The translations under genes were made by a program, and so were the position numbers. The notes under the pieces were generated by a model that had not been told where the DNA came from, made no database searches, and saw only the letters and a list, made by a program, of their open reading frames with translations. From contig NZ_BCQP01000032.1 of assembly GCF_001552135.1 (NCBI RefSeq), positions 1 to 64,000 of the forward strand: DNA of 64,000 nt, given 5' to 3'. This DNA is from Actinomadura chibensis NBRC 106107. GTDB lineage: Bacteria; Actinomycetota; Actinomycetes; Streptosporangiales; Streptosporangiaceae. Positions within the stretch are counted from its first letter, which is position 1. Each line of letters begins with the position of its first letter. Positions 8,893-16,998 of the stretch are shown one piece after another.

Positions 8893-10032
8893 GTGGCTCC
8901 TCCTTCAGCACCGCGCGGCCGGGCGCTGCCGGTCACGGTCGCCGCGATCGCCCTCCTCGCCGTCGCCGCCGGATCCGGCGGCGTGCTCGCCGCGCTGACC
9001 GCGGGCGACGCCGAGCCCGCCGCCGCGCGGGACGAGCAGCCGCCGGGCGCGCCGCCGGGCGACCCGGTGAACGTGGTCAGCGGCGGTCAGGTCGCGCCGC
9101 TGCGCCGCGTCGTCCCGCCGGACGTGCTGGCCGTCGGCGGCGGGTCGATCCCCGCCGCGCGGATCAGGAAGGTCGCGAAGCTCGGCAAGGTCAGGGACGT
9201 GGTCGCGGTCGACGGCGGCGCCGTCCAGCTCCAGGGCCGCCAGGTCAACGCGTTCGCCGTCGACCCGTCGTCCTTCCGGTCCTGGACGCCGCCCGGGACG
9301 GCCAAGCGCACCGACCTGTGGGAGGCCCTCGCCGCCGACCACTTCGTCGTCTCCCCGGCCGCCGCCGAGCAGCTCAGGCTCAACCGCGGCATGCGCTACC
9401 CGGTGGTGGGGCGGACGATGCCGAACCTCACCATGGGCGGCTCCGGCGCCCTCGGCCTGCCCGGCATCGACATGCTCGTCAGCCGGACGTCCGGCGGCAG
9501 GATGGGGCTCGTCCCGAACATCGCGCTTCTCGTCAACGCGCCCGGGGTGAGCCCGGCGAAGGTCGTCCAGGCGGTCACGAAGGCGCTCGGGCCGGGCGCG
9601 AACGTCGTGAACCTGCACGAGCGGCGGTTCCAGACGCCCGGCGAGAGCGGGCGCCCCGGCGGCTACCTCGACCTCTACAAGCAGGCGGCGCGGACGTGCC
9701 CCGGCCTGTCCTGGACGGTCCTCGCCGCGATCGGCCAGGTCGAGAGCGACCACGGGCGCAACGCGGGCCCCTCCAGCGCGGGCGCGCTCGGCCCGATGCA
9801 GTTCATGCCCGCCACCTGGCGGACCTACGGGGTGGACGGCGACCGCGACGGCAAGGCCGACATCATGAACCCCTACGACGCCGTCCCCGCCGCCGCGAAG
9901 TACCTGTGCGCGAGCGGCGCGGGACGGGGCGGGCGGCAGCTCTACCGGGCGGTGTGGCAGTACAACCACGCCGACTGGTACGTCCAGAAGGTCCTCAACC
10001 TGGCCAAGGCGTACCAGGCGCGGTTCGACTGA
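8893..10032 (+). CDS. Membrane-anchored lytic murein transglycosylase (SLT domain)
   Basis: This 379-residue protein cleaves peptidoglycan glycan strands outside the membrane. A signal or anchor helix (about residues 8-30) is followed by an Ala/Pro-rich linker, a middle region (about 60-235) without recognised motif, and a C-terminal SLT/goose-lysozyme-like domain (about 255-379). The predicted catalytic Glu284 lies in AAIGQVESDHG, followed by GPMQFMPATW and the lid segment VWQYNHADWYV. Similar proteins in Streptomyces are often growth or sporulation linked. The GTG at 8893 is preferred over TTG at 8881 because GGGGAA lies 5-9 nt upstream of it. The stop codon falls inside a 16-bp tandem duplication. 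Confidence 0.88.
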   Translation: MAPPSAPRGRALPVTVAAIALLAVAAGSGGVLAALTAGDAEPAAARDEQPPGAPPGDPVNVVSGGQVAPLRRVVPPDVLAVGGGSIPAARIRKVAKLGKVRDVVAVDGGAVQLQGRQVNAFAVDPSSFRSWTPPGTAKRTDLWEALAADHFVVSPAAAEQLRLNRGMRYPVVGRTMPNLTMGGSGALGLPGIDMLVSRTSGGRMGLVPNIALLVNAPGVSPAKVVQAVTKALGPGANVVNLHERRFQTPGESGRPGGYLDLYKQAARTCPGLSWTVLAAIGQVESDHGRNAGPSSAGALGPMQFMPATWRTYGVDGDRDGKADIMNPYDAVPAAAKYLCASGAGRGGRQLYRAVWQYNHADWYVQKVLNLAKAYQARFD

Positions 10033-10054
10033 CCCGGCGTTCGACTGACCCGGC
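10023..10054 (+). repeat. Perfect 16-bp tandem duplication over a stop codon
   Basis: GTTCGACTGACCCGGC occurs at 10023-10038 and again at 10039-10054 with no gap. The first copy contains the end of the transglycosylase gene (Phe-Asp-stop); the second repeats the same codons just after it. It looks like a recent slippage or duplication event. Confidence 0.9.
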
Positions 10055-10093
10055 CCGCACGGGGCACGCGCGGGGGCCTGGTTGGATGGAGGC

Positions 10094-11005
10094 ATGACGT
10101 CGTCGTACGACGCGTTGCTCCTGCTCTCCTTCGGCGGCCCCGAAGGACCGGACGACGTGATCCCCTTCCTGGAGAACGTGACCCGCGGCCGCGACATCCC
10201 CCGCGAACGGCTGGAGGCGGTGGGCGAGCACTACCACCTGTTCGGCGGGGTCAGTCCCATCAACCAGCTCTGCCGCGACCTCAAGGGCGCCATCGAGGCC
10301 GACTTCGCCGCCCACGGCCTGGACCTCCCCGTCTACTGGGGAAACCGGAACTGGACGCCCTACCTCGCCGACACCGTCCGGCAGATGAAGGCGGACGGCG
10401 TCCGGCGGGCGGCGGCGTTCGTCACGTCCGCCTACAGCGGCTACTCGACGAACGACCAGTACCTCGCCGACATCGAACGCGCGCGCGAGGAGGTCGAGGG
10501 CGCGCCGGTCATCGACAAGCTCCCCGTCTACTCCGACCGGCCCGGCTTCATCGCCCCCTTCGTGGACGCCGCCAAGGACGCCCTGAGCCGCCTCCCGGCC
10601 GGCGCGCGGCTGGTCTTCACCGCGCACAGCGTCCCCCTCTCCCAGCCCAACCGCGAGCTGTACGTGGCCGAGCTGGAGGCCGCCTCCCGGACGGTCGCCG
10701 AGAAGGCGTCCCCCGGCACGCCCTGGGACCTCGTCTACCAGAGCCGCAGCGGGCCGCCGGCGCAGCCGTGGCTCGAACCGCAGATCACCGACCACCTGGA
10801 GAAGCTGCACGGCGAGGGCGTCCGCGCGGTCGCGGTCGTGCCGATCGGGTTCGTCTCCGACCACATGGAGGTCAAGTACGACCTCGACGTGGAGGCCGCC
10901 GGGCGCGCCGGGGAGCTCGGCGTCGCGTTCGTCCGCGCCGCCACCCCCGGCGCCGACCCGCGCTTCGCCGCCCTGCCCCGCCACCTCCTGGACGAGACGC
11001 GATGA
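10094..11005 (+). CDS. cpfC: Coproporphyrin ferrochelatase
   Basis: This 303-residue enzyme inserts ferrous iron into coproporphyrin III in the actinobacterial haem pathway (older name hemH). Visible motifs are LLLLSFGGPEGPDDV at the N-terminus, the active-site histidine segment VFTAHSVPL, YQSRSGPPAQPWLEP, and VVPIGFVSDHMEVKYDLD with the conserved acidic residue. Only one cysteine (in NQLCRDL) is present, so the C-terminal [2Fe-2S] cluster known from the mycobacterial enzyme cannot form. The ATG at 10094 gives the conserved N-terminus, but its GGAGG lies only 1 nt upstream, which may weaken initiation. The ATGA overlap with the next gene couples their translation. Confidence 0.95.
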   Translation: MTSSYDALLLLSFGGPEGPDDVIPFLENVTRGRDIPRERLEAVGEHYHLFGGVSPINQLCRDLKGAIEADFAAHGLDLPVYWGNRNWTPYLADTVRQMKADGVRRAAAFVTSAYSGYSTNDQYLADIERAREEVEGAPVIDKLPVYSDRPGFIAPFVDAAKDALSRLPAGARLVFTAHSVPLSQPNRELYVAELEAASRTVAEKASPGTPWDLVYQSRSGPPAQPWLEPQITDHLEKLHGEGVRAVAVVPIGFVSDHMEVKYDLDVEAAGRAGELGVAFVRAATPGADPRFAALPRHLLDETR

Positions 11006-11811
11006 GCCTCCCCGAAGACCTGCTGGAACTGGCCGCCGAGACCGCGCGGGAGGCCGGGCGGATGCTGGTCGACAAGCGCCCGGCGGACGGCCCGGACGTC
11101 GTGCAGACGAAGTCGTCCCCGACCGACGTCGTCACCCAGATGGACCGGGCGGCCGAGCAGCTCATCGTCGAGCGGATCCGGGCGGCCCGCCCGGACGACG
11201 CCTTCCTCGGCGAGGAGGGCGGCACGCAGGCGGGCGGCAGCGGCGTCCGCTGGGTGATCGACCCGATCGACGGCACCGTCAACTACCTCTACGACCTGCC
11301 CGACTGGGCGGTCAGCATCGCCGCCGAGGTGGACGGCGCCGCCGTCGCCGGGGCGGTGGAGATGCCGCGCCGCGGCGAGTCCTACACGGCCGTGCGCGGC
11401 GGGGGAGCGCTGCTGCGCACCTCGTCCGGGACGCGTGAACTCCGCGTGAACTCCGGCGTCCCGCTCGACCGCGCCCTCGTCGCCACGGGCTTCGGGTACT
11501 CGGCGGAGCGGCGCGCCGGGCAGGCCCGCGTCCTCACCGGGGTGCTGCCGAGCGTCCGCGACATCCGCCGGGGCGGCTCCTGCTGCGTCGACCTGTGCTC
11601 GCTCGCCGCCGGACGGGTCGACGCCTACTACGAGCGCGGCGTCCAGGCGTGGGACGTCGCGGCGGGGGCGCTGATCGTCCAGGAGGCGGGCGGACGGGTC
11701 GGGGGCCTGCACGGCGCGCCCGCGAGCCCGGAGCTGACCATCGCGGCCGGGGCGGGCACGTTCGAGGCCCTGCACGCGCTCCTCGCGCCGCTGGACCCGC
11801 TCACCGACTGA
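11002..11811 (+). CDS. suhB: Inositol monophosphatase family protein
   Basis: This 269-residue Mg-dependent phosphatase carries FLGEEGG (metal-ligand Glu), DPIDGTVNY (Asp87 onward) and AWDVAAGALIVQEAGG near the C-terminus, the three metal and substrate motifs of the FIG/IMPase superfamily. Likely substrates are inositol-1-phosphate or related sugar phosphates; the actinobacterial suhB name is by position and family, and specificity is not provable from sequence. It starts at the ATG overlapping the ferrochelatase stop by 4 bp, so the two form an operon. A perfect hairpin terminator follows 0-30 bp after the stop. Confidence 0.9.
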   Translation: MSLPEDLLELAAETAREAGRMLVDKRPADGPDVVQTKSSPTDVVTQMDRAAEQLIVERIRAARPDDAFLGEEGGTQAGGSGVRWVIDPIDGTVNYLYDLPDWAVSIAAEVDGAAVAGAVEMPRRGESYTAVRGGGALLRTSSGTRELRVNSGVPLDRALVATGFGYSAERRAGQARVLTGVLPSVRDIRRGGSCCVDLCSLAAGRVDAYYERGVQAWDVAAGALIVQEAGGRVGGLHGAPASPELTIAAGAGTFEALHALLAPLDPLTD

Positions 11812-11841
11812 GAGCCCGGGACCGCTGCCGGTCCCGGGCTC
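11812..11841. terminator. Bidirectional terminator between suhB and the small convergent gene
   Basis: GAGCCCGGGACCG (11812-11824) pairs perfectly with CGGTCCCGGGCTC (11829-11841) around a CTGC loop. It begins right after the suhB stop and ends 21 bp before the stop of the convergent small gene. It has no T-run, as usual for high-GC actinobacterial terminators. Confidence 0.8.
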
Positions 11842-11862
11842 CCCGTCTCGGTTCGCGTGTCC

Positions 11863-12039
11863 TCAGTCGCAGCGGGGCGGTTCGACGCCGATGTCGTTGT
11901 TCGCTGCGATCCGGCGCAGGTCGTTGATCTCCTCCTGGCGGATGTCCGCCAGGTAGGTGTCTCCCTCTGCGTGGGCGCTCCGCAGCGACGCGTACGCGTC
12001 GTCTAGCCGCTGCTGGATCATGCGTGACAACTCGCCCAT
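11863..12039 (-). CDS. Small conserved-looking hypothetical protein (58 aa)
   Basis: The protein starts MGELSRMIQQRLDDAYASL and ends GVEPPRCD. It is a short, charged, mostly helical polypeptide (heptad-like leucines in the first 45 residues), probably cytoplasmic. The ATG at 12039 has a very strong GGGAGGAGG ribosome binding site 4 nt upstream, and the reading frame is closed by a hairpin terminator on its 3' side; both support a real gene. It sits between suhB and the cutRS-like pair, where I recall a similarly small gene in Streptomyces. No function can be assigned. Confidence 0.75.
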   Translation of the reverse strand: MGELSRMIQQRLDDAYASLRSAHAEGDTYLADIRQEEINDLRRIAANNDIGVEPPRCD

Positions 12040-12168
12040 TGGCCTCCTCCCGGATCGTGCCCATGCGTACCCAGACCTAGGCTGGAGGTAAACCTGTACG
12101 CCGATGCAATTTTCGCGGATTCTTGCGTCCGCCGGACCGCGGCCCGTCGGGCGATCAGTGAACAGGTG

Positions 12169-12186
12169 CTTACGGGCTTCTTACGG
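12169..12186 (+). promoter_or_regulatory. Direct repeat, likely response-regulator binding site
   Basis: CTTACGG is repeated at 12169-12175 and 12180-12186, an 11-bp period (one helical turn). This is the usual geometry for OmpR/PhoB-family dimers. It lies about 60 bp upstream of the response regulator start, which suggests autoregulation. Confidence 0.5.
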
Positions 12187-12244
12187 CCCGCGTGGGATAT
12201 CTGGAACCCGGGGCGTCCCGCGCCCCGGCCATGGAGGGGGATCA

Positions 12245-12898
12245 GTGCGTGTTCTAGTCGTCGAGGACGAGCGGGTGCTCGCCGACGCCATCGCCACCGG
12301 CCTGCGCAGGGAGACGCTGGCCGTGGACGTGGCCTACGACGGCGCGGGCGCGCTGGAGCGGGCGGGCGTCAACGAGTACGACGTCATCGTCCTCGACCGC
12401 GACCTGCCGAAGGTCCACGGCGACGACGTCTGCAAGCAGCTCGTCGCGCAGCGCTACCCGGCGCGGATCATCATGCTGACCGCGGCGGGCGAGCTCGGCG
12501 ACCGGGTCGAGGGGCTGTCCATCGGCGCCGACGACTACCTCGCCAAGCCGTTCGCTTTCGCCGAGCTGATCGCGCGGGTGCGGGCGCTCGGACGGCGCGC
12601 CGCCGCGCCGCTGCCGCCCGTCCTGGAGCGCGCCGGGATCAGCCTCGACCCGGCCCGCCGCGAGGTCGCGCGGGACGGCCGCCCGGTCGAGCTGACCCGC
12701 AAGGAGTTCGCCGTCCTGGAGGTCCTGCTCAGCGCGGACGGCGCCGTCGTCAGCTCCGAGCAGCTCCTGGAGAAGGCCTGGGACGAGCACATCGACCCGT
12801 TCACGAACGTGGTCCGCGTCACGATGATGACGCTGCGCAAGAAACTCGGCGAACCTCCGGTGATCGAGACCGTCCCGGGAGTGGGATACCGACTGTGA
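12245..12898 (+). CDS. cutR: OmpR-family response regulator (CutR-like)
   Basis: This 217-residue regulator has a receiver domain (residues about 1-115; acidic pair E7/D8, predicted phospho-acceptor D51 in VLDRDLP, conserved Lys in LAKPFAF) and a winged-helix DNA-binding domain (about 125-217, ending ETVPGVGYRL). Length, wording of the receiver and position between suhB and the sensor kinase agree with Streptomyces CutR. The GTG at 12245 has GGAGGGG 4-5 nt upstream. GTGA overlap with the kinase gene couples the pair. An 11-bp-spaced direct repeat upstream is a candidate self-binding site. The symbol is assigned by resemblance and synteny recalled from memory. Confidence 0.88.
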   Translation: MRVLVVEDERVLADAIATGLRRETLAVDVAYDGAGALERAGVNEYDVIVLDRDLPKVHGDDVCKQLVAQRYPARIIMLTAAGELGDRVEGLSIGADDYLAKPFAFAELIARVRALGRRAAAPLPPVLERAGISLDPARREVARDGRPVELTRKEFAVLEVLLSADGAVVSSEQLLEKAWDEHIDPFTNVVRVTMMTLRKKLGEPPVIETVPGVGYRL

Positions 12899-14247
12899 CC
12901 GCCGAACCCGCACCCCGAACCGGCTCCGAGGAGCCCCGCCCGGACGCCCTGCCCGGCGCGACCGCCGCGTCCGCCCAGCCTCCCGCCGGCGGCGGGCCGT
13001 ACCAGGAGGACGCCGCGGCCCAGGGCGGGCGGCGCGGCGGACGCTGGCGCCGCCCCGGCCCGCAGCAGGTCCCCGAGCCGCCCCCCGCCCCGAAGGGCAT
13101 GTGGCGCGGCGAGAACGCCGGGTCGTTCGCCGAGCTGAAGGCGCTGCCCGGCCGGATGAGCGTCCGGCTGCGCCTCACCCTCTTCTACGGCCTGCTGTTC
13201 TTCCTGGCCGGAGCCCTGCTGCTGGCCGTGATGTCGGTGCTGATGGCCGACATCCTCGGCGGCGTGAAGGTGATCGGCTTCGGCATCACCACCGACGAGC
13301 AGGCCGCCGCGCTGCAGCGCCAGTTCGTCGAGCAGACGATGAAGCAGCTCGTCGGACGGTCCCTGCTCGCCCTCGGCGGGGTCGGGATCATCACCCTGGT
13401 GCTCGGCTGGTTCGTCGCCGACCGGGCGCTCAGCCCGCTGCAGCGGGTCACCACCACGGCCCGCCGCCTGTCCGAGAGCACCCTGCACGAGCGGATCGCG
13501 CTGGAGGGCCCCGACGACGAGATCAAGGAGCTCGCCGACACCTTCGACGCGATGCTGGAGCGGCTCGGGCACGCGTTCGACTCGCAGCGCCGGTTCGTCG
13601 CCAACGCCTCGCACGAGCTGCGCACTCCGCTCGCGATCAACCGGACGCTGCTGGAGGTCGCGCTCGGCGACCCCGACGTGTCCGACGACCTGCGCGCCGT
13701 CGGCCGGACGCTGCTCGCGACCAACGCCCGGCACGAGCGCCTCATCGAGGGCCTGCTGCTGCTCGCCCGCAGCGAGCGCGAGCTGACCACCCGCACCCCG
13801 GTCGACCTCGCGGAGGTCGCGGCGACGGTGCTGGAGCACTCGGCGCGCCGCGACCACGACAACGACGTGTCCGTCCACCCGGAGCTGACGTCGGGGAAGG
13901 CCCTCGGGGACCCGGTGCTGCTGGAGCACCTCGTGTCCAACCTCGTCGAGAACGCGATCAAGCACAACGAGGAGGCCGGCGGCGAGCTGTGGATCCGCAC
14001 CGGGCTGCTGGACGGCTACGCCACCGTGCAGGTCGAGAACACCGGGCCCGCCGTCCCCGCCTACGAGGTGGAGCGGCTGTTCGAGCCGTTCCGGCGGCTG
14101 AACGCCGACCGGGTCGAGTCGTCCAAGGGCGCCGGGCTCGGACTGTCGATCGTGCGGTCGGTGGTGCTCGCGCACCGCGGCGCGGTGTACGCGGCGCCGC
14201 GTCCCGGCGGCGGGCTGATCGTCACCGTCCGGCTGCCGTCCGGCTGA
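12895..14247 (+). CDS. cutS: Sensor histidine kinase (CutS-like)
   Basis: This 450-residue kinase is the partner of the upstream regulator. A long Pro/Gly-rich cytoplasmic N-terminus (about 95 residues) precedes TM1 (about 98-122), an extracellular loop of about 38 residues, TM2 (about 160-180) and HAMP. The HisKA domain has the phospho-His in NASHELRTPLA (about residue 238). The HATPase domain has the N-box LVSNLVENAIKHN and G-box KGAGLGLSIV. The extracellular loop has no cysteine, which matters because cysteine-based sensing has been suggested for CutS. The N-terminal extension before TM1 is longer than in most two-TM kinases. The GTG at 12895 is chosen for the 4-bp overlap. Confidence 0.9.
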   Translation: MTAEPAPRTGSEEPRPDALPGATAASAQPPAGGGPYQEDAAAQGGRRGGRWRRPGPQQVPEPPPAPKGMWRGENAGSFAELKALPGRMSVRLRLTLFYGLLFFLAGALLLAVMSVLMADILGGVKVIGFGITTDEQAAALQRQFVEQTMKQLVGRSLLALGGVGIITLVLGWFVADRALSPLQRVTTTARRLSESTLHERIALEGPDDEIKELADTFDAMLERLGHAFDSQRRFVANASHELRTPLAINRTLLEVALGDPDVSDDLRAVGRTLLATNARHERLIEGLLLLARSERELTTRTPVDLAEVAATVLEHSARRDHDNDVSVHPELTSGKALGDPVLLEHLVSNLVENAIKHNEEAGGELWIRTGLLDGYATVQVENTGPAVPAYEVERLFEPFRRLNADRVESSKGAGLGLSIVRSVVLAHRGAVYAAPRPGGGLIVTVRLPSG

Positions 14248-14265
14248 GCGCCCGCGGGTCCGGCG

Positions 14266-16998
14266 CTACTTCAGCGCGGCGGCGACGAGGACCGGGTCGC
14301 CGTCGTAGTCGAGGCTCAGGTCGGTGACCTTCGTCTTGCGGACGAGCGCCGCCCGGCGGCCGGACGTCAGCGGGATGAGCGCCAGGTCGTCCAGCGCGAC
14401 CTTCTCGGCCTCCTTGTAGAGGGACGTGCGGGTCTCGGCGGAGGTGCTGCGCAGCGCCCTGGACACGAGGTCGTCGAAGTTCCCGTTCTTCCAGCCGTTG
14501 TAGTTGGCGTACCCGTTGCTCTCGGTGGCGGCGGCCGTGCTTCCGAGCAGGGGCCACAGGACCGTGTACGGGGTCGGGTAGTCGGCCCCCCACGAGGACA
14601 GCGCGAGGCCGGAGGCGTCGCTCCCCGAGAGGGTCTTGCGGAGGTCGGCGAACTCGGTGGGACGGAGCTCGACCTGCCATCCGAGCGCGGACCTGAGCTG
14701 CTGGGACACCGCCTCGGCGATGGGCCGGTAGGTCTCGACGTTCGGGTGGTAGAGCCGGATCCTCGTGCCGGGCCCGAGCTTCGCCCGCGCCGCCAGCTCC
14801 TTGGCCTTCGCCGCGTCGGGCGTGTCGCAGGACGGGCAGGCGCCGGGCCGTCCGAATCCGCCGGGCACCGCCGCCGGGACGATGCCGTGCGCCGCCTCGT
14901 TGTACCCCGGCGTCGCCGCGGCGATCCGCGCCCGGTCCAGCGCGTAGGACACCGCGAGCCGCGCGTCCCGGCTTTTCAGCGGGCCGCGCCGGGTCAGCGG
15001 GACGATCATCCGCGTGTACGGCGTCGGCCGGGACACCCCGTCCGCGCCGAGGGCCTGCGTGGGGGACGTCCCCGTCCCGGGGGCGAGCATGGCCAGGTCG
15101 ACCTCGCCCCCGGTGAACGCGGCGCGCCCGACCGCCGGGTCGGCGGCGAGCCGGACGTCCACCTTGTCGAGCTTGGTCTTGCCGAACGCCCACCTGTCGT
15201 TGCGGACGAGCACGGCGCTGCGGTTCTCGGTGAAGCTCTCCAGCTTGAACGGCCCGTTCCCGACCGGACGGGTGTTGTAGGCGGAGTTGGTCGCGTCGCC
15301 CGCGGCCTTGGGGACGGGCGCGAACACGGGGTTGGCGAGCCGCGTCGGGAACTCGCAGTTGGGGGAGGTGAGCCGGACGCTGAGGTCGGCCGGGCCGACC
15401 GTCTTGACGCCCGACAGCCCGCCCGGCGACCCGGTGGACGCCCCCTGGAACCCGTCGATGTCGTTCATCAGGTACGACGCGGGGCCGCCGGTGGTGGCGG
15501 CGGCGCGCGCCCAGCCCCGGGCGAACGCCTCCGCGTCGACCGGCTCGCCGTCGCTGAACGTCGTCCCCCGCCGGACGGTGATCCGCCAGGTCTGGCAGGA
15601 CGCGTCCGGCGTGATCGAGGCGGCGAGCCGGTTCTGCGCCACGCCCTCCCCGTCCAGCGCGGTCAGCCCGGTGAACAGTTGCTTGGCGAGGAACTGCTGC
15701 GTGGTGCCGGCGGCATGCCCCGGGTCGAGCAGCCCGTCGGTGGTCGTGTCGTCGGACAGCATCTCCAGCGTGCCGCCGACCCGCGCGGCGGTCGCGGTGG
15801 ACCTGTCGTGGTCGCGGTTCGCGATCAGGACGGCGACCGCCGTCCCGGCGAGGACCAGCGCGACCAGCGCGGCGCCGCCCACGCCCGCCAGCACGCCGAT
15901 CCCGCGCTTGCGGCCGGCGGGCGGCCGCGGCCCGGCGCTCAGCGGTCCGGAAGCGGGCGGTCCGGCGGACGGCCAGGTGGTGAACCCCTGCCCGTCCGGC
16001 GGCGGGGGAGGCGGCGGCCACGTCGCGCCGGGCGGCTGCGTCGCCCCCGGCGGCCCGTTGACCGGCGGCGGCGCGGTGGAGCGCAGCCGGACCGCCCCGG
16101 TCGCCGCCGTCGCCGCGCCCTGGGTGAGCATCACGGCGGCCTCGCCGTCGCCCGTGTCGCGCGGCGCGCCCGGCTGCGGCAGGCTCCCCGCGAGGTCGAG
16201 CAGATGCGCGAGGACGTGCTGCGACGCGGGCCGCAGCGCCGGGTCCTTGCTGAGGCAGTCCGCGACGATCTGGCGCAGCGGCTCGTGCAGGTCGCCGAGG
16301 TCGGGCGCCAGGTTGAGGATGCGGTGCATGACCGCCGGGATGGAGTCCTGCCCGAAGGCGGGCCGCCCGTTCGCCGCGTACGCCATCGTCGCGCCCCAGG
16401 CGAACACGTCCGCCGCCGGGCCGACCCGCGCCCCCGAGATCTGCTCGGGGGCCATGTACGCGGGCGTCCCGACGGCCGTGCTGGACATGGTGCCGGTGGC
16501 GTCCAGCGCCCGCGCGATGCCGAAGTCGATCACGCGCGGGCCGTCCGGGGCCAGCAGCACGTTCGCGGGCTTGAAGTCGCGGTGGACGACGCCCGCCTGG
16601 TGGATGGCGGCGAGCGCGGTCATCGTCCCGATCGCGAGCCGGTCCAGCGCGGCGCCGCGCCGCGGGCCCTCCGCGGCCAGCACCTCCGACAGCGACGGGC
16701 CGTCGATGTACTCGCTGACGATGTACGGCCGGTCGCCCTCGACGTCGGAGTCGAGGACGCGGGCCGTGCAGAACGCCGAGACCCGCTTGGCCACCGCCAC
16801 CTCGGCCGCGAACCGCGACCTGGCCTTCGGGTCGCCGCTGAAGCGCGCGTGCAGCAGCTTCACCGCGACCCGGTGGCCGGGCTCGTCCTCGCCGAGGTAG
16901 ACGGTGCCCTGACCGCCCTCGCCGAGCAGCCCGGCCAGCCGGTAGGCGCCCAGCCGGGACGGATCACCCGCGCGGAGCGGGGCGACCTCCTCGGTCAC
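14266..16998 (-). CDS. Ser/Thr protein kinase fused to an oligopeptide-binding (SBP_bac_5) domain
   Basis: This is a 910-residue single-pass receptor kinase. The kinase domain spans residues about 15-275: glycine loop GEGGQG, ATP-lysine in VAVKLLH, catalytic VVHRDFKPANVLL, IDFGIARALD and the activation-end YMAPEQ. A Pro/Gly-rich linker is followed by a membrane helix (about 367-392). The external half (about 400-910) is an ABC-type family 5 solute-binding domain, with FLAKQLFTGLTALD, a CQTWRITVRRGTTFSDGEPV block and the hinge segment NTRPVGNGPFKLESF. In transporters this fold binds oligopeptides; here it would act as a sensor. No oligopeptide permease gene is nearby. The GTG at 16998 overlaps the stop of the second kinase by 4 bp. 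Kinase activity is predicted; the ligand is unknown. Confidence 0.9.
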   Translation of the reverse strand: MTEEVAPLRAGDPSRLGAYRLAGLLGEGGQGTVYLGEDEPGHRVAVKLLHARFSGDPKARSRFAAEVAVAKRVSAFCTARVLDSDVEGDRPYIVSEYIDGPSLSEVLAAEGPRRGAALDRLAIGTMTALAAIHQAGVVHRDFKPANVLLAPDGPRVIDFGIARALDATGTMSSTAVGTPAYMAPEQISGARVGPAADVFAWGATMAYAANGRPAFGQDSIPAVMHRILNLAPDLGDLHEPLRQIVADCLSKDPALRPASQHVLAHLLDLAGSLPQPGAPRDTGDGEAAVMLTQGAATAATGAVRLRSTAPPPVNGPPGATQPPGATWPPPPPPPDGQGFTTWPSAGPPASGPLSAGPRPPAGRKRGIGVLAGVGGAALVALVLAGTAVAVLIANRDHDRSTATAARVGGTLEMLSDDTTTDGLLDPGHAAGTTQQFLAKQLFTGLTALDGEGVAQNRLAASITPDASCQTWRITVRRGTTFSDGEPVDAEAFARGWARAAATTGGPASYLMNDIDGFQGASTGSPGGLSGVKTVGPADLSVRLTSPNCEFPTRLANPVFAPVPKAAGDATNSAYNTRPVGNGPFKLESFTENRSAVLVRNDRWAFGKTKLDKVDVRLAADPAVGRAAFTGGEVDLAMLAPGTGTSPTQALGADGVSRPTPYTRMIVPLTRRGPLKSRDARLAVSYALDRARIAAATPGYNEAAHGIVPAAVPGGFGRPGACPSCDTPDAAKAKELAARAKLGPGTRIRLYHPNVETYRPIAEAVSQQLRSALGWQVELRPTEFADLRKTLSGSDASGLALSSWGADYPTPYTVLWPLLGSTAAATESNGYANYNGWKNGNFDDLVSRALRSTSAETRTSLYKEAEKVALDDLALIPLTSGRRAALVRKTKVTDLSLDYDGDPVLVAAALK

